The translations under genes were made by a program, and so were the position numbers. 64,000 nucleotides of DNA from an uncultured Atopobiaceae bacterium (GTDB taxonomy: Bacteria; Actinomycetota; Coriobacteriia; Coriobacteriales; Atopobiaceae): NCBI GenBank assembly GCA_947625405.1, contig CANQOF010000008.1:1-64000 (forward strand). The letters run 5' to 3'. Every line of letters begins with the position of its first letter. The stretch's first letter is position 1. Positions 7,829-15,741 of this stretch are shown here, piece by piece. The notes under the pieces are model-generated. The model made no database searches. It was not told where the DNA came from and saw nothing but the letters and a program-made list of their open reading frames with translations.

Positions 7829-8557
7829 ATGGCTGATTCGCTCTACCTCAAGATTCGCGATGATCTCCTCTCGAAGATCGAAGACGGCACCTTCGCGCCC
7901 GGCTCGACGATCCCCTCGGAGATCGAGCTCGCCGAGTTCTACGGCGTGAGTCGCCCCACCGTACGGCAGGCCCTCCAGCTGCTTTCAGACGAGGGCGTGG
8001 TGGACCGACGCCGACGTCGAGGGACCATCGTGGTGGATCGACGCTATGAACAGCGCTTCGTCGACCAAATCGAGGACTTCGAGGGGCAGCTTCCGCTCGT
8101 TGAGGAAACCGCGGAGCGCATGACGAATAGGGTGCTTACGCTCCGTTGCGAGGTGCCGCCCGCCGAGGTGGCCCGCGACATGGGGATAGGGCCCGACACG
8201 GAGGCCTACCTCCTCATGCGACTCCGCTCGCTCGATGGCGTGCCTCAGGTGATCGCCACGAGCTACTCGCCCGTCGACCTCTTCCCCGACTTCATGGAGC
8301 ACGATTTCGAGCACGAGAGCTTCTATCGCTACATGGCCAACGCCGGCCACCCCATCGACCACGTGGAACGCCGGCTCTCGGTGACGATGCCCGAGCTCAC
8401 GTCGGCGACGCTTCTCGAGATCTCGCTCAACACGCCCTGCTTCGTGTTCGATTCCATCGGCAGGGCGAGAAACGAACGGGTCGTGGAGCTCTCCCACGTG
8501 CTCTATCGCGGCGACACGAACCACTTCACGATGCGGCTGCGCACCGCCACCGACTAG
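7829..8557 (+). CDS. GntR-family regulator, HutC/UTRA subfamily
   Basis: A 242-residue regulator. Residues about 5-70 are the GntR winged helix, with the signature (A/S)...PSEIELAEFYGVSRPTVRQAL. Residues about 90-235 form a UTRA ligand-binding domain, which usually senses a sugar phosphate. It diverges from the man PTS operon and is probably its local regulator. The ATG at 7829 was chosen because AGGAG lies 7 bases upstream and the GntR domain begins at once. A 52-residue upstream in-frame extension reads through the AT-rich control region and looks non-coding. Its stop overlaps the convergent gene in a CTAG. Confidence 0.88.
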   Translation: MADSLYLKIRDDLLSKIEDGTFAPGSTIPSEIELAEFYGVSRPTVRQALQLLSDEGVVDRRRRRGTIVVDRRYEQRFVDQIEDFEGQLPLVEETAERMTNRVLTLRCEVPPAEVARDMGIGPDTEAYLLMRLRSLDGVPQVIATSYSPVDLFPDFMEHDFEHESFYRYMANAGHPIDHVERRLSVTMPELTSATLLEISLNTPCFVFDSIGRARNERVVELSHVLYRGDTNHFTMRLRTATD

Positions 8558-9300
8558 CGTCCCCTACGCGCCGCGCGCGCGGCCCTCTTGCTCGCCTTCC
8601 TCTGGGCATCGGCGGCCTTCGCCTGCGCCTTCACGACGTTCCAGCGGTCGAGCGTGCGAAACATCTTCGAGGAGGCGGCGTGGATGCGCCCCTTATCCTC
8701 CGGGACCACCTTTTCGTAGGCGAAGCGCACGAAGTCCTCGGCGCTTCCGCGGGTGAAGCCGTGGGCGTCGATGATGAAGGTGATGGGATTGCGCTCCTTA
8801 AGCGTGAGGATGAAGGTGTCCTTGGTGCCGGCAAACTCGTCCACCGCGCTCCATGGATAGCTCCGCACGGTGCCGTTGTAGAGCACGAACCCCAGCTCAT
8901 CATCGGTGGCGAAGTAGATGTGGTGGCGCGTTTCGCTCCCGGCTTCGGCGAACTGCCTCATCATCCTTCGCGCGGGATCCATGCCGAGGTGCATCGATTG
9001 CCACACGAATGTGAAGCCGAGTACGAGCAGCAAGATGAGCGCGAGCGTGTCGAGCGAGAGGAAGATGCGTCCGAGCACGCCAGCGACGCCGATGCCGATG
9101 CCCACGAGCAGGTAGACGAGGCGCGTGGTGGGCGGGACCGTGAGGCTGCAGGCTTGACGGATGATCCGATCCGTGATCACGGTCTCATTGCAGAAGCGCG
9201 CATCGGCCGGAACGCCCTCGGGGAGGGTGCGCGATCGCGCCTCGCCGGCGACGAACTCGGCGTTGCGTTGGCGCTTTGCCTTGGACCGGGCCTTTGACAC
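8554..9300 (-). CDS. YcxB-like membrane protein
   Basis: A 248-residue protein of unknown role. A basic N-terminus (Lys/Arg-rich, residues 1-12) precedes two adjacent transmembrane helices (about residues 59-105). Then comes a cytosolic domain with RSYPWSAVDEFAGTKDTFIL and ITFIIDAHGF motifs that resemble the YcxB/PH-like family. The C-terminal 20 residues are strongly basic. The GTG start at 9300 has GAGGAGAG upstream. YcxB-like proteins are membrane-anchored PH-fold proteins without a defined function. The gene converges on the GntR gene. Confidence 0.6.
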   Translation of the reverse strand: MSKARSKAKRQRNAEFVAGEARSRTLPEGVPADARFCNETVITDRIIRQACSLTVPPTTRLVYLLVGIGIGVAGVLGRIFLSLDTLALILLLVLGFTFVWQSMHLGMDPARRMMRQFAEAGSETRHHIYFATDDELGFVLYNGTVRSYPWSAVDEFAGTKDTFILTLKERNPITFIIDAHGFTRGSAEDFVRFAYEKVVPEDKGRIHAASSKMFRTLDRWNVVKAQAKAADAQRKASKRAARAARRGR

Positions 9301-9508
9301 GGTTGATCTCTCCTCGAAGCGAGACCCTTGGACTTCGGGCGGGTGCTCGCATGGCCTGCGCGGATTGTAGCGTGAGGCAAAACGACCCCGAGAGATGCGC
9401 AGTTTGTCCATGGAAGCCAGGTTCTATGGCACTATGGGGCCTCGTGCGGTGCGCGGGCGCCGTGCCGGCAGTTCGCGACATCCTGCCTCATCAAAACTAA
9501 GGAGCCAT

Positions 9509-10180
9509 ATGGCAGATCGTGGTCATTCCCTCGCCAAAAGCGACGAACGCGAGCTCACGAGCCTTCTCGTGCTCGCCGTCGTCTTCATCGGCGCCACCAT
9601 GACGGCGAACATCATGAGCCTTCGCATGGTCGCGCCGCTCGGCATCGTCTTCGACGCCGGCACCGTGCTCTATCCCATCACCTTCCTCGTGCGCGACCAG
9701 ATCCACCGACGCGCCGGCAAGCACTTCTCCGACACCGTGGTGCTCGTGTCCGCACTCGCGAACCTCGCGATGTTCGGCTGCTTCTTCATCGCCGCGTGGC
9801 TGCCGGCCGACCTCGCGACCGGCCCGCAGGAGGAGTTCGCGATGGTGCTCCTCCCCGGCGTGCTCATCGTGCTTGGCAGCGTCGTGGGCCAGTACGTGGC
9901 CGAGCGCATCGACGGCGTCATCTACCACCGCGTGTACCGGAACGGAGAGGGGAGCGCCACGCGCGCGGCCGTGCTCTCGAACCTCGTGTCGATCCCGATC
10001 GATTCCGCGCTCATGTCGACGATCGCCTTCGCGGCAACCGTGCCCTTCGTCTCCTACACCTCAGCCATGGGCGTAAACATCGTGCTCAAGTACGCCATCA
10101 CCATGGGCGCGCTCACCGCCTCGATCGGCGTGACGAACGTAGTGGGCTCCCTTCGCATCTCGAAGCGGGCGCGCTCGTAA
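9509..10180 (+). CDS. queuosine precursor transporter, VUT/YhhQ family
   Basis: A 223-residue protein with about six hydrophobic helices. It contains ANIMSLRMV..LGIVFDAGTVLYPITFLVRD (about residues 32-62), the hallmark of the YhhQ/VUT family. Known members import queuosine precursors (preQ0, preQ1 or queuine), which suggests that this organism salvages them. A GluQRS gene, whose substrate is Q-modified tRNA-Asp in other bacteria, lies 1.8 kb downstream on the other strand. The ATG at 9509 follows AAGGAG. The GNAT gene starts 9 bases after the stop. Confidence 0.82.
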   Translation: MADRGHSLAKSDERELTSLLVLAVVFIGATMTANIMSLRMVAPLGIVFDAGTVLYPITFLVRDQIHRRAGKHFSDTVVLVSALANLAMFGCFFIAAWLPADLATGPQEEFAMVLLPGVLIVLGSVVGQYVAERIDGVIYHRVYRNGEGSATRAAVLSNLVSIPIDSALMSTIAFAATVPFVSYTSAMGVNIVLKYAITMGALTASIGVTNVVGSLRISKRARS

Positions 10181-10189
10181 AATCTCATT

Positions 10190-10687
10190 ATGGAGATCAG
10201 GAAATCGCAGCTCGGCGACGTGCCGAGGATCATGGAGATCTACGCGCACGCGCGGCGCTTCATGGCCGAGCATGGCAACCCGAACCAGTGGGGTCCCACG
10301 AACTGGCCGCCCGAGTGGCTGATCATTCGCGACATCCACCAGGGCCGGAGCTACGTGTGCGAAGACGACGCGGGGCGCGTCGTCGGCACGTTCTCCTACG
10401 CATTCGGGCCGGACATCGAGCCGATGTATCGAGAGATCGCGGATGGCGAGTGGCTCTCGGACGCGCCCTACGGCGTCGTGCACCGCATCGCCTCCGACGG
10501 CTCCATGAGGGGCGTCGGCACGTATTGCCTGAACTGGGCCTTCGCACAGTGCGGCCACCTTCGCATCGACACCCACGGCGACAATACGGTGATGCGGCAC
10601 CTCCTCGCCAAGCTCGGCTTTGCGCACGTGGGCACGATCCACGTGGAAGAGGACGATTATCCGCGACTCGCGTACGAGAAGTTCTGA
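10190..10687 (+). CDS. GNAT-family N-acetyltransferase
   Basis: A 165-residue single-domain GNAT protein. The N-terminus (MEIRKSQLGDVPRIMEIYAHAR) is the usual beta1-alpha1. The acetyl-CoA loop is diverged (VHRIASDGSMRGVGTYCLNWA). A late DTHGDNTVMRHLLAKLGF matches the beta5-alpha4 substrate/CoA end. The substrate is unknown. It probably shares a transcript with the upstream transporter gene (9-base gap). A ~195-bp hairpin element follows the stop. Confidence 0.82.
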   Translation: MEIRKSQLGDVPRIMEIYAHARRFMAEHGNPNQWGPTNWPPEWLIIRDIHQGRSYVCEDDAGRVVGTFSYAFGPDIEPMYREIADGEWLSDAPYGVVHRIASDGSMRGVGTYCLNWAFAQCGHLRIDTHGDNTVMRHLLAKLGFAHVGTIHVEEDDYPRLAYEKF

Positions 10688-10699
10688 GGGGGGGCGGGG

Positions 10700-10894
10700 G
10701 CGGCCGAGCCTATGGTCTCCGGATCCCGGCTCCCGCTCGTACGGGTTAACGGCTTTCATCGGCCCTTTTTCTCGGGTGACACACCTCCAGCTGGCATACG
10801 GGCTTTGGTTCCGGCGGACCACTCCTCCGGTCCGAGAAAAAGGGCCTTCTCCTTGCGGCTCCCGCAGGGCTCCGGAGACCATAGGCTCGGCCGC
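10700..10894. repeat. long-hairpin repeat element, copy 1 (~195 bp)
   Basis: The termini are a perfect 24-bp inverted repeat (10700-10723 with 10871-10894). An inner 15-bp perfect inverted repeat, GGCCCTTTTTCTCGG at 10761-10775, pairs with 10832-10846. A small CCCG..CGGG hairpin sits in the left shoulder. The apical region is nearly identical to that of copy 2 at 25801-25994, whereas the outer stems differ in a compensated way. It lies between the GNAT gene and the exporter gene. It may be a structured RNA, a bidirectional terminator or a small non-autonomous mobile element. No protein-coding role is apparent. Confidence 0.85.
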
Positions 10895-10920
10895 TCGCGT
10901 AACGTTCGCCCCTCGATAGA

Positions 10921-11817
10921 ATGGGGCCCGTGAAAAACGCGGAGGGAAAATTCATTGCCACGATGGTGGGGTACGGGTGCTTGGGGCTCGTGCTCGCATT
11001 CGTGCCGTTTAGCACGGAGGTCGTGGTGCTTTGCCGCGCGATGATCGGCGCGGCGACGATCCTTCTCCTCATCACGCTCCTCAAGCATCGGATCGACTTC
11101 GCGCAGGTCCGCAGCCACTTCCCCACCATGCTCGGCTCGGGCGTGTGCCTCGCGCTCAATTGGCTCTGCCTCTTCGCGTCGTATCGTCTCACGACGGTGG
11201 CCGTGGGGAGCGTGCTGAACTACCTCGCGCCGATCCTGCTCGTGCTCGCCGCGCCGTTTCTCTTCCACGAGAAGATCTCGTGGAAGAAGGCCGTGTGCAT
11301 CGCGGTGGCGTTCGTGGGCGTGGCGCTCGTGTCCGGCGTCTTCGGAGGGCTCGCCGAGGGGTCCGACCCGCTCGGGGTGGTGCTCGGCATCGCCGCGGCG
11401 TTCTGTTTCGCGGGGATCGTCACCTTCAACAAGCACCTCGTGGACGTGGATCCGCTTGACAAGACGCTCGTGCAGCTCTTCCTCGCGGGAATCGTCCTCA
11501 TCCCCTTCGCGATCATCGTCGGCCCCGCGCCCGAGGTGCCGATCGAGGTGCACCCGGTGGTCGGCTTCGCGGCGCTGCTCTTTGCGTGCGTCGTGCTCAC
11601 GGGCCTTATCTACGTGTGGTACTTCGACGCGATCGCGACGCTGCCGGTGCAGACCGTCGCGGTGCTCGGCTACCTCGAGCCCGTCGTGGCCGTCATCACC
11701 TCGGCCCTCATCCTGGGAGAGCCCCTCACGCCCACCGGCCTCGTGGGCTCGGTCCTCGTGATCGGCGCCGCTCTCGCCGGCGAAACCTGGGCGCGCACCT
11801 CGAGCGACGACGCGTAG
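10921..11817 (+). CDS. EamA-family (DMT) transporter
   Basis: A 298-residue membrane protein with ten predicted hydrophobic helices in two EamA repeats. The first-repeat end (VGSVLNYLAPILLVLAAP) and the second-repeat end (GYLEPVVAVITSALILGEPL) are typical of drug/metabolite exporters. The substrate is unknown. The start is uncertain: the ATG at 10921 and a GTG at 10930 are both possible, and neither has a strong Shine-Dalgarno. The gene ends just before the bidirectional terminator that it shares with tRNA-Ser. Confidence 0.85.
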   Translation: MGPVKNAEGKFIATMVGYGCLGLVLAFVPFSTEVVVLCRAMIGAATILLLITLLKHRIDFAQVRSHFPTMLGSGVCLALNWLCLFASYRLTTVAVGSVLNYLAPILLVLAAPFLFHEKISWKKAVCIAVAFVGVALVSGVFGGLAEGSDPLGVVLGIAAAFCFAGIVTFNKHLVDVDPLDKTLVQLFLAGIVLIPFAIIVGPAPEVPIEVHPVVGFAALLFACVVLTGLIYVWYFDAIATLPVQTVAVLGYLEPVVAVITSALILGEPLTPTGLVGSVLVIGAALAGETWARTSSDDA

Positions 11818-11831
11818 GGGCCTCCGTGATG

Positions 11832-11876
11832 AGAGAACAAAAAAAGACCCGGTTGTACCGGGTCTTTTTGTTCTCT
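11832..11876. terminator. bidirectional rho-independent terminator
   Basis: A hairpin with arms AGAGAAC-A(n)-GACCCGG and CCGGGTC-T(5)-GTTCTCT (loop TTGTA) has A/T tracts on both sides. It can therefore end the plus-strand exporter transcript and the minus-strand tRNA-Ser transcript. The left arm has two extra A residues. The pairing runs on past the A/T tracts to the base next to the tRNA CCA end. Confidence 0.9.
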
Positions 11877-11966
11877 GGCGGAGAGCTGGGGATTCGAACC
11901 CCAGAACGGGTCACACCCGTTACTCGCTTAGCAGGCGAGCACCTTCAGCCACTCGGTCAGCTCTCC
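11876..11966 (-). tRNA. tRNA-Ser (anticodon GCT), CCA encoded
   Basis: The minus-strand cloverleaf has acceptor GGAGAGC/GCTCTCC. The anticodon stem CTCGC/GCGAG carries the loop CTGCTAA (anticodon GCT, for AGC/AGU). A long variable arm (ACGGGT..ACCCGT) typical of type II tRNAs follows, then the TTCGAAT T-loop, discriminator G and encoded CCA. It lies just upstream of gluQ on the same strand and may share its promoter region. Confidence 0.96.
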
Positions 11967-11982
11967 TTGGTGATAGGGCATT

Positions 11983-13008
11983 CTAGCTTATCGACGACGC
12001 GGGCCCGCCGAGGCGCGCGAGAAATCGTTCGTCCACCACGATGTCTTCGCGATGAGAGATGAGGGACGCGAGCGAGAAGCGCTCGACGAGGGCCGAGGCG
12101 CTGAGCGCTTCGCCCGGTTCGGCGAATCCGACGGTCGCGGCGAGGCACCCGAGGAGCGGCTCGGGCCCGGGAAGCCATGCGCGAAGGGCGCCGAGGTCGA
12201 GGTCTCGCTCGCGCTTCGAGAGGCGTCGGCCATCCGGCGCCACGAGCATGGGAATGTGCAGGTAGTGGGGTTGTGGGCATCCGAGGAGCCGCTGGAGGTA
12301 GATCTGGCGCGCCGTGGAGTCGAGGAGGTCTCGGCCGCGCACGACGAGCGACACGCCCTCGTCGCCGTCATCCACCACGACGGCGAGCTGGTAGGCCACG
12401 ACCCCGTCCGAGCGCTCGACGAGGATGTCGCCCACCTCGTTTACGAGGTCTTGGCGTTGGGGGCCATAGACCTCGTCCTCAAACTCGATCACCGCGTTGG
12501 GGCTCTCCGAATCCGGCACGAGAAGTCGGAGGCCGTAGGGGCGACCCTCGGCAAGGCGCGCGATGCGCTCCTCGCGTGAGAGGCGCCGGCAGGTGCCGGA
12601 ATAGACGTAGGTGCCGTCGCTCGCGTGGGGCGCACTTGCCGCGTGGAGCTCGCGCCTCGTGCAGAAGCAGGGGTAGAGAAGCCCACGCGAATCGAGCGAG
12701 CCGAGCGCCCTCGCGTACCTCTCGCCGTGTTCATGCTGGTAGATGGGGCCTTCGTCCCAGTCGAGCCCGAGCCACGCGAGATCGTCGATGAGTTGCGCGG
12801 CCACCTCGGGGCGCTGCGTGCGGGGGTCGAGGTCCTCGATCCTCAGCACCATGCGCCCGCCCGCTGCGCGCACGGCGAGCCAGCCGATGAGCGCGGAGAA
12901 GACGTTCCCCAGGTGCATGCGCCCCGAGGGCGACGGCGCGAACCGCCCCGTGACGGCGAAGGGCCGCCCGAAAGAGCGGCCCTCCTCGTGTCCAAGCGCG
13001 TGTGGCAC
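11983..13008 (-). CDS. gluQ: glutamyl-Q tRNA(Asp) synthetase
   Basis: A 341-residue truncated GluRS-like enzyme. It has a HIGH-type motif (SGRMHLGN, about residues 27-34), the zinc-site pattern CFC...YVYSGTC (about residues 112-138) and a KMSKS-type RLSKR late in the sequence. It lacks the anticodon-binding domain of true GluRS. GluQRS attaches glutamate to queuosine at position 34 of tRNA-Asp. The C-terminal region is somewhat longer than in proteobacterial forms. The GTG start at 13008 is the least certain point, because the family core begins 18 residues later. Confidence 0.85.
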   Translation of the reverse strand: MPHALGHEEGRSFGRPFAVTGRFAPSPSGRMHLGNVFSALIGWLAVRAAGGRMVLRIEDLDPRTQRPEVAAQLIDDLAWLGLDWDEGPIYQHEHGERYARALGSLDSRGLLYPCFCTRRELHAASAPHASDGTYVYSGTCRRLSREERIARLAEGRPYGLRLLVPDSESPNAVIEFEDEVYGPQRQDLVNEVGDILVERSDGVVAYQLAVVVDDGDEGVSLVVRGRDLLDSTARQIYLQRLLGCPQPHYLHIPMLVAPDGRRLSKRERDLDLGALRAWLPGPEPLLGCLAATVGFAEPGEALSASALVERFSLASLISHREDIVVDERFLARLGGPASSIS

Positions 13009-13032
13009 GCGAGTACCTCGAGCCCAGAGGCC

Positions 13033-13551
13033 CTACATCGGCATGCTGGTCGTGGGGGTGAAGGTGCGCGCGGCGTACTTCTGGTCGAGCGAGAAGAGGC
13101 CGTCCGCGCTCTCGCCGAAGAGTTCCATCTCGGTGACCATGTCGGTGGCGTTCGTCTCCTCCTCGCCCTGCTCGTCGATGAACCAGTCGAGCATCTTCAT
13201 CGTGCGCCAGTCCTTCTCCGCATAGGCCACGGAGTAGCAGTCGTTGATGAGGCTCGTCACGTAGCGCTCGTGCTCGAGGCCGGCGCGAAGCGGGGCGAGG
13301 TCGTTATCAAAGGTCTTGTCCGGCTTGTCGATGGCGAGCATCACGGGCGAGGCGTCGTTGTCGAGCAGGTAGCGACGAAGGATCATCGCGTGCGAGAGCT
13401 CCTCCTGCACCTGCACCAGGTACCAGTTCGCATAGCCCTTGAGGCCGCGTCCCTCGTAGTAGTCCGCGAAGGTGAGATAGAGGTAGGCGGAGTAGATTTC
13501 CTTGTTGATCTGCGTGTTGAGCTTTTCCTCGACTGCGGGCGAAAGGGCCAT
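13033..13551 (-). CDS. ftnA: ferritin (non-haem, FtnA type)
   Basis: A 172-residue four-helix iron-storage protein that oxidises Fe(II) and stores Fe(III) in a 24-mer shell. Ferroxidase ligands are visible in order: Glu in NKEIYSAYLY, Glu and His in VQEELSHA, and the E/Q cluster in DWFIDEQGEEE. The length matches bacterial FtnA. The ATG at 13551 follows AAGGAGG. It diverges from the DUF2207 gene. With FprA and rubredoxin elsewhere in the window, it fits iron and oxygen protection in an anaerobe. Confidence 0.93.
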   Translation of the reverse strand: MALSPAVEEKLNTQINKEIYSAYLYLTFADYYEGRGLKGYANWYLVQVQEELSHAMILRRYLLDNDASPVMLAIDKPDKTFDNDLAPLRAGLEHERYVTSLINDCYSVAYAEKDWRTMKMLDWFIDEQGEEETNATDMVTEMELFGESADGLFSLDQKYAARTFTPTTSMPM

Positions 13552-13659
13552 CGTTCCTCCTTGATTTCCGAGGTATCCAGCTACGCCGCGGTGCGCGGGA
13601 CGCTGGGTATCATGGGGCCTGTGAATTCACGACCATTGTTCCACGGGGAGGCGACGCGC

Positions 13660-15678
13660 GTGGGTCTGAAACTGCAACTTCATACGCGGGCGGGCGATCG
13701 CGGGGCGTGCCGAGGCATCGCTCTGGTGATCGTGGCGCTCGTGGCGTGCGCGACGCTCTTCGCGGCGCCTCGGCCGGCATGGGCCGACGACTACGAGATG
13801 AGCCGCACGGCCATCGACGCCACCGTGGGGTCGGACGGCGTGATCAACGTGGTCGAGGATCGCACGTTCGACTTCGATGGCGATTTCCATGGCGTCTATT
13901 GGGAGATCGGCACCGGTTTTGCCGAGGGGCAGCCGGTGGAGGCGCAGGTGAGGGAGGTGGGCGTCGTCTCGCCGGACGGGACCTTCACGCCCTTCACCTC
14001 GGATACCTCGGCTTCCGGGCTTCCCGACACCTACGCCGTCGAGGATACGGGCGACCTCGTGCGCGTGACGATCTACCACGACGCGAGCCATGAGGACGTG
14101 ACGTATCGGCTCGTCTACGACCTCACGAACGCCGTCTGGGCCTGGGCCGACACGGGCGAGCTCTATTGGAAGTTCGTGTCCGACGGCTGGGATGTGATGA
14201 GCGACGACATCACCTGCACGGTGCACCTGCCGGTGCCCGCGGGCGAGGAAGTGGTGCCCGGCGAGAACGTGCGCGCGTGGGGCCACGGCACGCTCGACGC
14301 GAACATCAGCTTCGACGGGGACGACGTCATCTACCAGGTGCCGGCGGTGGGCACGGACCAGTTCGCGGAGGCGAGGATCACCTTCCCGCTCTCGTGGCTC
14401 ACCCTGCCCGCGCGCTCCGAGGCCAAGCTCCAGACGATCCTCTCCGAGGAAGAGGCGTGGGCCGAGGAGGCGAACGCGCGGCGCGCGCAAGCTCGCGCGA
14501 TCACCTTCGGCGCGACGGGCGTGGTCGCCGCGGGGGGCGCGGGCGCGATCATCTTCGGCCTTGCGACGGGCGCGAGCTATAGGAAGCGACATCGTTCGAG
14601 CTTCCAAGGCCCGTATTGGCGCGACGTGCCGAGCCACGACCACCCCGCGGTGGTGGGCGCGCTCGTGAACGGCGAGCCTGGCGGCCCCGAGCTCACGGCC
14701 ACGCTCATGCGCCTCACCGATCAGCGCGCGATTGGGCTCGACCACGTGACGAGCACCAAGCACGGCCTGCTCGGCGACAAGGCGCAAGACGATTACCGCC
14801 TCACCCTTCGCGCGAAGGGCGCGGCCGCGGTGAACGATCCCATCGACGAGTCGGCGCTCGAGTTCCTCTTCGACTTCGTGGCGCCGAGGACCCCCACCTT
14901 CAAGGAGCTTCGCGAGAAGGCGGACGCCGAGGCGGTGGCGGCCGACGCGGAGCCCGACTTCGACCCCGTGCTCGACTTCTCCGAGATGAGGGGCGTGGCG
15001 AAGAAGTTCCCGAGCAGCTACGCGGAGGCGCTCAACGACTGGCGAGATACCGTGAAGGCGCAGGTGGAAGCTCATGGCTACCTGAGCGATGAGGCGGCGA
15101 GGCAGCGAAACTCGCTTTATGGCGGCGCCGTGCTCTCCGTCGTGCTCGCCGTGGCGGGCTTCGTCGCCTTTCTCATCCTCGAGCCGCCGGTGTGGTTCCT
15201 CCTCTTCCTCGTCCTTCCCATCGTGGGAGCCGTCGTCTGCAGCATCGTGGCGAGCAGTTGCGAGGGCTACTCCGAGGAGGCGGACGAGATCCGCGCGAAG
15301 GCCCTCGCGCTCAAGGCGTGGCTGAGGGACTTCACGCGTCTCGACGAGGCGGTGCCCGACGACGTGCGCCTCTGGAACCAGCTCCTCGTCTACGCCGTGA
15401 TCCTCGGCGTGGCGGACGAGGTGATCGACCAGCTGCGCGTGGCCAAGCCGTATGTGGTGAACGATCCGTATTTCTATCCCTACTACGTGTGGTACTGGGG
15501 CTATGGCGGCCCGTGGACGCCCATGCGCGCCCTTGGCGACGCGTACCAAGCGAGCTACACGGCCTCGGTGGGTTCTATCGCCACGAGTGCGAACGCGTCC
15601 GGCGGGGGCCTTGGCGGTGGCTTCTCCGCGGGCGGCGGAGGCGGCGTCGGTGGAGGCGGCGGAGGAGGGGCCTTCTGA
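13660..15678 (+). CDS. DUF2207-family membrane protein
   Basis: A 672-residue protein. The signal peptide ends near ..RPAWA. An extracellular DUF2207 domain covers about residues 35-270 (VNVVEDRTFDF..GVYWEIG start, then an ..SDGWDVMSDDI segment). One transmembrane helix lies near residue 295, followed by a cytosolic region with two further adjacent helices (about residues 490-535). The tail is Gly-rich, ending in runs of glycine then Ala-Phe. The function is unknown; such proteins are common in Gram-positive cell envelopes. I prefer the GTG at 13660 because GGGGAGG lies 8 bases upstream. An ATG at 13612 is the alternative. Confidence 0.8.
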   Translation: MGLKLQLHTRAGDRGACRGIALVIVALVACATLFAAPRPAWADDYEMSRTAIDATVGSDGVINVVEDRTFDFDGDFHGVYWEIGTGFAEGQPVEAQVREVGVVSPDGTFTPFTSDTSASGLPDTYAVEDTGDLVRVTIYHDASHEDVTYRLVYDLTNAVWAWADTGELYWKFVSDGWDVMSDDITCTVHLPVPAGEEVVPGENVRAWGHGTLDANISFDGDDVIYQVPAVGTDQFAEARITFPLSWLTLPARSEAKLQTILSEEEAWAEEANARRAQARAITFGATGVVAAGGAGAIIFGLATGASYRKRHRSSFQGPYWRDVPSHDHPAVVGALVNGEPGGPELTATLMRLTDQRAIGLDHVTSTKHGLLGDKAQDDYRLTLRAKGAAAVNDPIDESALEFLFDFVAPRTPTFKELREKADAEAVAADAEPDFDPVLDFSEMRGVAKKFPSSYAEALNDWRDTVKAQVEAHGYLSDEAARQRNSLYGGAVLSVVLAVAGFVAFLILEPPVWFLLFLVLPIVGAVVCSIVASSCEGYSEEADEIRAKALALKAWLRDFTRLDEAVPDDVRLWNQLLVYAVILGVADEVIDQLRVAKPYVVNDPYFYPYYVWYWGYGGPWTPMRALGDAYQASYTASVGSIATSANASGGGLGGGFSAGGGGGVGGGGGGGAF

Positions 15679-15741
15679 GCTCGTCCGGCGCACGCGAGGC
15701 GCGCTCGAAGACCCCCGTCTCCTTGCACTCCGAAGGCCCCG

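Noticed and set aside
13627-15693. 688-codon open frame on the minus strand opposite the DUF2207 gene
   Set aside because: His/Arg-rich antisense composition, no motif and no ribosome site; the plus-strand protein has a signal peptide and membrane helices.
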